A stretch of DNA of 64,000 bases, taken from NCBI RefSeq assembly GCF_004348975.1, contig NZ_SMFP01000009.1, positions 62,001 through 126,000 on the forward strand. Direction: 5' to 3'. The notes beneath the pieces were generated by a model. The model ran no database searches. It had not been told where the DNA came from and was given only the letters and a program-made list of their open reading frames with translations. The position numbers and the translations under genes are program-made. The DNA is from Antarcticimicrobium sediminis (GTDB lineage Bacteria > Pseudomonadota > Alphaproteobacteria > Rhodobacterales > Rhodobacteraceae). How positions within the stretch are numbered: position 1 is the stretch's first letter; the number at the start of each line of letters is the position of its first letter. Shown piece after piece: positions 60,803 to 64,000 of this stretch.

Positions 60803-61083
60803 TTGGGTTTGAAACCGACGAGAACGACAAGACGGATCATCATTTCTGGCTGACACGCTCGGTTGCACGGGTGGCGGGGGTCAACCTGAACCACGCAATT
60901 GCCAATGGCAGCCTGAGAGTTTCAGACTATCACGAGATGATCGCGGAATGTCAGGTGAGGGGATGCCGCGCCGCCTGCGAGACATGGCTGGCGCAGCAGA
61001 CCGATTGGCCGGCGTCGCCGCCGCCCTATTGCGCCCACGCACGCATTCTGGCCGAGTTGCGCCAGATGCAGCGCCCGCATTGA
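60796..61083 (+). CDS. DUF6455-like cysteine protein, copy 3
   Basis: 95 residues. AECQVRGCRAACETWLAQQ: the first and third cysteines align with copy 2, but the middle one is shifted by two positions; a fourth is in YCAHA. It starts inside copy 2. Ends before convergent rimO. Confidence 0.8.
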   Translation: MLVGFETDENDKTDHHFWLTRSVARVAGVNLNHAIANGSLRVSDYHEMIAECQVRGCRAACETWLAQQTDWPASPPPYCAHARILAELRQMQRPH

Positions 61084-61142
61084 TGCTGGGGGCGTAGCTG
61101 CCAGAGATTGGGGTAAAGCCGGAAATTATTGAGAAATGAACA

Positions 61143-61163
61143 CCACAGCCCTGCGGACTGTGG
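61143..61163. terminator. Candidate terminator between DUF6455 genes and rimO
   Basis: A 6-bp stem CCACAG (61143-61148) with CTGTGG (61158-61163) in a 93-bp convergent gap. The minus side has a weak T-rich tail (tgttcatttc), so it may mostly serve rimO. Confidence 0.4.
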
Positions 61164-61176
61164 ATAACTCAGCGTC

Positions 61177-62571
61177 TCAGGTCTTGATGATGCGCCCCCA
61201 GAGATCGTAATCGCTGGCCTCATCGACCTCTACCGTGACGATATCGCCGGGGGTAAGTGCCTCGAACCCTTCGTCGATGAAGAGGTTGCCGTCGATCTCT
61301 GGCGCGTCGGCCATGGTGCGGCAGGTGGCGGCGTCATCGTCCATCTCGTCCACGATGACATCACAGCGGCGACCGACCTTGGCCGCGAGTTTCGCCGCTG
61401 AAATCGCCTGCGCCTTTTGCATGAAACGGTCCCAGCGCTCTTGCTTGACCTCACCGGGGACGTGATCGGGCAAGTCGTTCGAGCGTGCGCCCGCGACATT
61501 TTCATACTGAAAACACCCGATCCGGTCGAGCTGAGCCTCGTCCATCCAGTCCAGCAGGGTTTGGAATTCTTCTTCTGTTTCACCGGGATAGCCGACGATA
61601 AAGGTTGAGCGCAGGGTGATATCGGGGCAGATCGCGCGCCAGGCGGCAATTTCGTCCAGCGTTCGCGCCGCGGCGGCTGGCCGCGCCATCCGTTTCAAGG
61701 TGTCGGGATGGGCGTGTTGGAACGGGATGTCGAGATAGGGCAGGATCCCGCTTTTGGGGTCCGCCATCAGCGGGATCAGCTCGCGCACATGAGGGTAGGG
61801 ATAGACATAGTGCAGCCGCACCCAAGCGCCAAGCTGACCCAACTCGCGCGAGAGATCGGTGATATGGCTGCGCACCTCCCGGTTTTTCCACAGGTTGGTA
61901 TCATACTTTCGATCCAGCCCGTAAGCGCTTGTATCCTGAGAGATAACCAAGAGTTCGCGCACGCCCGCTTCGACCAGCTTCTCGGCCTCGCGCAGCACCG
62001 CGTGCGCCGGGCGCGATACCAGCCGTCCGCGCATGTCGGGGATGATGCAGAACTTGCACTTGTGATTGCAGCCCTCAGAGATTTTCAGATAGCTGAAATG
62101 GCGTGGCGTCAGCTTCACCCCTGCCGCTGGCAGAAGATCGACAAAGGGATCTGGATCGGGCGGCACCGCGCTGTGCACGGCATCAAGCACCTGTTCGTAT
62201 TGATGCGGTCCGGTCACCGCCAGAATGCGCGGGTGATGCTCCCGGATATAATCGGGCTCGGCCCCCAGGCAGCCGGTAACGATGACCTTGCCATTTTCCT
62301 GCAACGCCTCGCCGATTGCATCGAGCGATTCCGCCTTGGCGCTGTCGAGAAAGCCGCAGGTGTTCACGATCACCGCGTCGGCCCCGGCATAGTCGGGCGA
62401 CACGTCATAGCCTTCGGCGCGTAGGCGCGTCAGGATGCGTTCGCTGTCCACCAGCGCCTTAGGGCAGCCCAGCGACACCATGCCGATGGTGGGCTGACCC
62501 GCGCGCGGCTTTTCGGCCATGCGAAGCTTGGGGGCGAGGTCGGGGCGTAGTTCGGGCGGGTTGCTGGTCAT
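61177..62571 (-). CDS. rimO: Ribosomal protein S12 methylthiotransferase
   Basis: 464 residues. Radical-SAM protein that adds a methylthio group to the S12 aspartate. UPF0004 domain cysteines 36, 72 and 101; the radical-SAM motif CNHKCKFC (168, 172, 175); C-terminal TRAM domain ([10 protein letters not shown].., [18 protein letters not shown]). Monocistronic; divergent from the AsmA-like gene. Confidence 0.96.
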   Translation of the reverse strand: MTSNPPELRPDLAPKLRMAEKPRAGQPTIGMVSLGCPKALVDSERILTRLRAEGYDVSPDYAGADAVIVNTCGFLDSAKAESLDAIGEALQENGKVIVTGCLGAEPDYIREHHPRILAVTGPHQYEQVLDAVHSAVPPDPDPFVDLLPAAGVKLTPRHFSYLKISEGCNHKCKFCIIPDMRGRLVSRPAHAVLREAEKLVEAGVRELLVISQDTSAYGLDRKYDTNLWKNREVRSHITDLSRELGQLGAWVRLHYVYPYPHVRELIPLMADPKSGILPYLDIPFQHAHPDTLKRMARPAAAARTLDEIAAWRAICPDITLRSTFIVGYPGETEEEFQTLLDWMDEAQLDRIGCFQYENVAGARSNDLPDHVPGEVKQERWDRFMQKAQAISAAKLAAKVGRRCDVIVDEMDDDAATCRTMADAPEIDGNLFIDEGFEALTPGDIVTVEVDEASDYDLWGRIIKT

Positions 62572-62689
62572 TGCGCGGATATAAAGGGGCGCGCGCCGAC
62601 TGCAAAGGGGGCAAAATGTGTCGCCGCGATTGCACCGCGCGGTACAGGGGCTAAGCTGGGCGCAATTTCGAGTAGAGGGTAAAGATTAA

Positions 62690-64000
62690 ATGAAGTGGAT
62701 TTTTCGCATCATCGCGATCGTTCTGGTTGCGGTGGCCTTGGCTGTGGTGGGCATTCTTTTTCTGCCGTCCGAGCGCATAGCGCAGATCGCTGCCGATCAG
62801 ATCGAGGCGCAAACCGGTCGCGCGGTGCGTATCGAGGGCGGTGTCCAGGTCTCTGTTTGGCCCGTGCTGGGGGCCGAGACCGGGCCGGTGACGCTGGCCA
62901 ATGCCGATTGGGCCGGGGCGGAGCCGATGTTGCAAGCCGACGGGTTGGCGATTGGCGTGGATGCGGCGGCGCTGATCGGGGGGACGGTACGGGTGACCCG
63001 GATCGTGGCCGAGCGGCCGGTATTGAACCTGACCACCCGTGCCGACGGGACCGGAAATTGGGTGTTCGGCACGGACGCGTCCGCGACCACGTCCGAGACC
63101 GGCAGCACCACGGTGCCACCGATCACGCTGGATCGGCTGGAACTGACCGGCGCGCGGCTGTTCTATTCTGATGCCGGGGCGGCGCCGGTGGCCTTGGGGC
63201 CGCTCGATCTGGTTCTGGACTGGCCCCATGGGCAGGAGGCGGCGGATGTGACTGCGCGGCTCAGCCACAACGGGGCGGCGATCGACCTCACGGCGCGGAT
63301 CACCGCGATGGAGGGGCTGCTGGCCGGCAAGGTTGTGCCGTTGAGTGCCAGCGCCAGTCTTGGCAAGGCCCGGCTGGAGTTTGACGGGCGGGCCAGTCTC
63401 GCAGGCGCAGCGGCCGGGCGCGTCACCGCCAAGAGCCCGGACACTGCCGCCCTGATGTCGGCCCTCGGGCTGGGTGCGGTGGATTTGCCCAAGGGGGCGG
63501 GCCGCTCGGCCGAGTTGACGACGAATGCCACCTATACCGCCGATGGCCGCCTGTCGCTGCGCGATCTGGCGCTGGTGCTGGATCAGAACAAAATCACCGG
63601 CGCGGCGGATGTGACCTTGGCCGGAACCCCGCGGGTGGTGGCAGAGCTGAGCGCCGGAGCGCTGGATCTGTCGGCACTGGGCGGCGGCGAGAGCACCGGC
63701 AGCGGCAGTAGCGGCGGCGGCAGCGAGGACGGCTGGTCCAAGACCCCGATCGACGCCAGTGCGCTGGGGCTGGTCGATGGGGTGATCAAGCTGCACGCAC
63801 AGAGCATCGATACCGGCACGGTCAAGCTGGGGCCGACCGAGGCGGCGCTGACGCTGGAGCGGTCGCGCGCGGTGCTGAAGCTGAACCCCGCCGCCGTCTT
63901 TGGCGGCAGCCTGAGCGGAGAGCTTGTCGCCAACGCACGCAAAGGCTTTTCGGTGCGCGGCGATCTGAGCGCCAAGGACATGGATATGACCGCGCTTCTG
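62690..64000 (+). CDS. AsmA-family protein, N-terminal part (3' truncated)
   Basis: At least 437 residues, running off the right edge. It starts MKWIFRIIAIVLVAVALAVV, a membrane anchor. The AsmA N-terminal pattern follows (AADQIEAQTGRAVRIEGGVQ, LANADWAGAEPML), then beta-rich repeats typical of the bridge-like lipid-transfer proteins. A Gly/Ser-rich linker is at about 325-345. An AGAGGG sits upstream of the ATG. Likely role in envelope lipid transport or assembly. Confidence 0.88.
   Translation, partial: MKWIFRIIAIVLVAVALAVVGILFLPSERIAQIAADQIEAQTGRAVRIEGGVQVSVWPVLGAETGPVTLANADWAGAEPMLQADGLAIGVDAAALIGGTVRVTRIVAERPVLNLTTRADGTGNWVFGTDASATTSETGSTTVPPITLDRLELTGARLFYSDAGAAPVALGPLDLVLDWPHGQEAADVTARLSHNGAAIDLTARITAMEGLLAGKVVPLSASASLGKARLEFDGRASLAGAAAGRVTAKSPDTAALMSALGLGAVDLPKGAGRSAELTTNATYTADGRLSLRDLALVLDQNKITGAADVTLAGTPRVVAELSAGALDLSALGGGESTGSGSSGGGSEDGWSKTPIDASALGLVDGVIKLHAQSIDTGTVKLGPTEAALTLERSRAVLKLNPAAVFGGSLSGELVANARKGFSVRGDLSAKDMDMTALL

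Noticed and set aside
61159-61167. Perfect DnaA box TGTGGATAA
   Set aside because: Single copy within a convergent gap, overlapping a hairpin; no cluster, AT-rich unwinding element or origin genes.

Overview
The window is GC-rich chromosomal DNA from an alphaproteobacterium, most likely a marine Rhodobacteraceae/Roseobacter-group organism. The assignment rests on the gene set and order: an atpAGDC cluster, CIRCE-controlled groESL, a fused ATP sulfurylase/APS kinase, class I PHA synthase, small proteins typical of the group (DUF1150, DUF1467, DUF465, DUF6455), Hint and RTX proteins, UbiK and PgeF. I found no rRNA, tRNA, CRISPR array, transposase, integrase or prophage. This is core genome with a few unusual genes set into it.

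Layout. 1-3.8 kb: end of the F1 ATP synthase operon (atpA 3' end, atpG, atpD, atpC, terminator), then an H-type lectin protein. 3.8-12.4 kb: prs, a DsbA-like isomerase and hydrolase pair, a tightly overlapped ribF / Cys-cluster protein / aldolase operon, a MaoC hydratase, a HAD phosphatase, a lipoprotein, DUF1294 and a Mn-type pyrophosphatase. 12.5-15.4 kb: a predicted nuclease and groESL with promoter, CIRCE and terminator. 15.6-21.6 kb: a bactofilin-like membrane protein, an EamA transporter, an exported lipase-like protein, an orphan PhnM-like hydrolase, purEK and DUF465. 21.7-24.1 kb: hsp20 with a sigma32-like promoter, DUF1150, PhzF and a GT10-like glycosyltransferase. 24.3-29.0 kb: sat-cysC, a membrane protein joining a [2Fe-2S] domain to a class III nucleotide cyclase, and trxB. 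29.2-38.5 kb: an Lrp regulator, a Hint protein, a 40-residue gene, pgeF/NDUFAF7-like/lgt, ubiK, a glycosyltransferase, YbjN, proC, a CsaA-like protein and a 2-hydroxyacid dehydrogenase.

38.5-46.9 kb: tdk, a possible CII-like regulator, a KAS III-like enzyme, a 25-residue lipoprotein, phaC and carB. 47.1-48.7 kb: an RTX protein containing an integrin-beta I-like domain. 48.9-52.2 kb: a Cfa-type methyltransferase and aspS. 52.3-58.0 kb: a DUF1800/DUF1501 (Tat) pair, an orphan response regulator, methylmalonyl-CoA epimerase, DUF1467, an EI24 membrane protein and a nitroreductase. 58.1-64 kb: small lipoproteins, an M48 lipoprotein peptidase, a short YigZ, three tandem DUF6455 paralogues, rimO and the start of an AsmA-like gene.

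The most noteworthy items are the integrin-beta-like RTX protein, whose MIDAS/ADMIDAS/SyMBS residues appear intact by eye, and the membrane/ferredoxin/cyclase fusion, which suggests redox-gated second-messenger synthesis. Next come the DUF6455 triplet with a shifted cysteine, the Hint domain lacking its usual nucleophile, the orphan PhnM, and two very small genes (40 and 25 codons) that a length-filtered gene caller would miss. Family names come from recognising motifs by eye; no database search was run.
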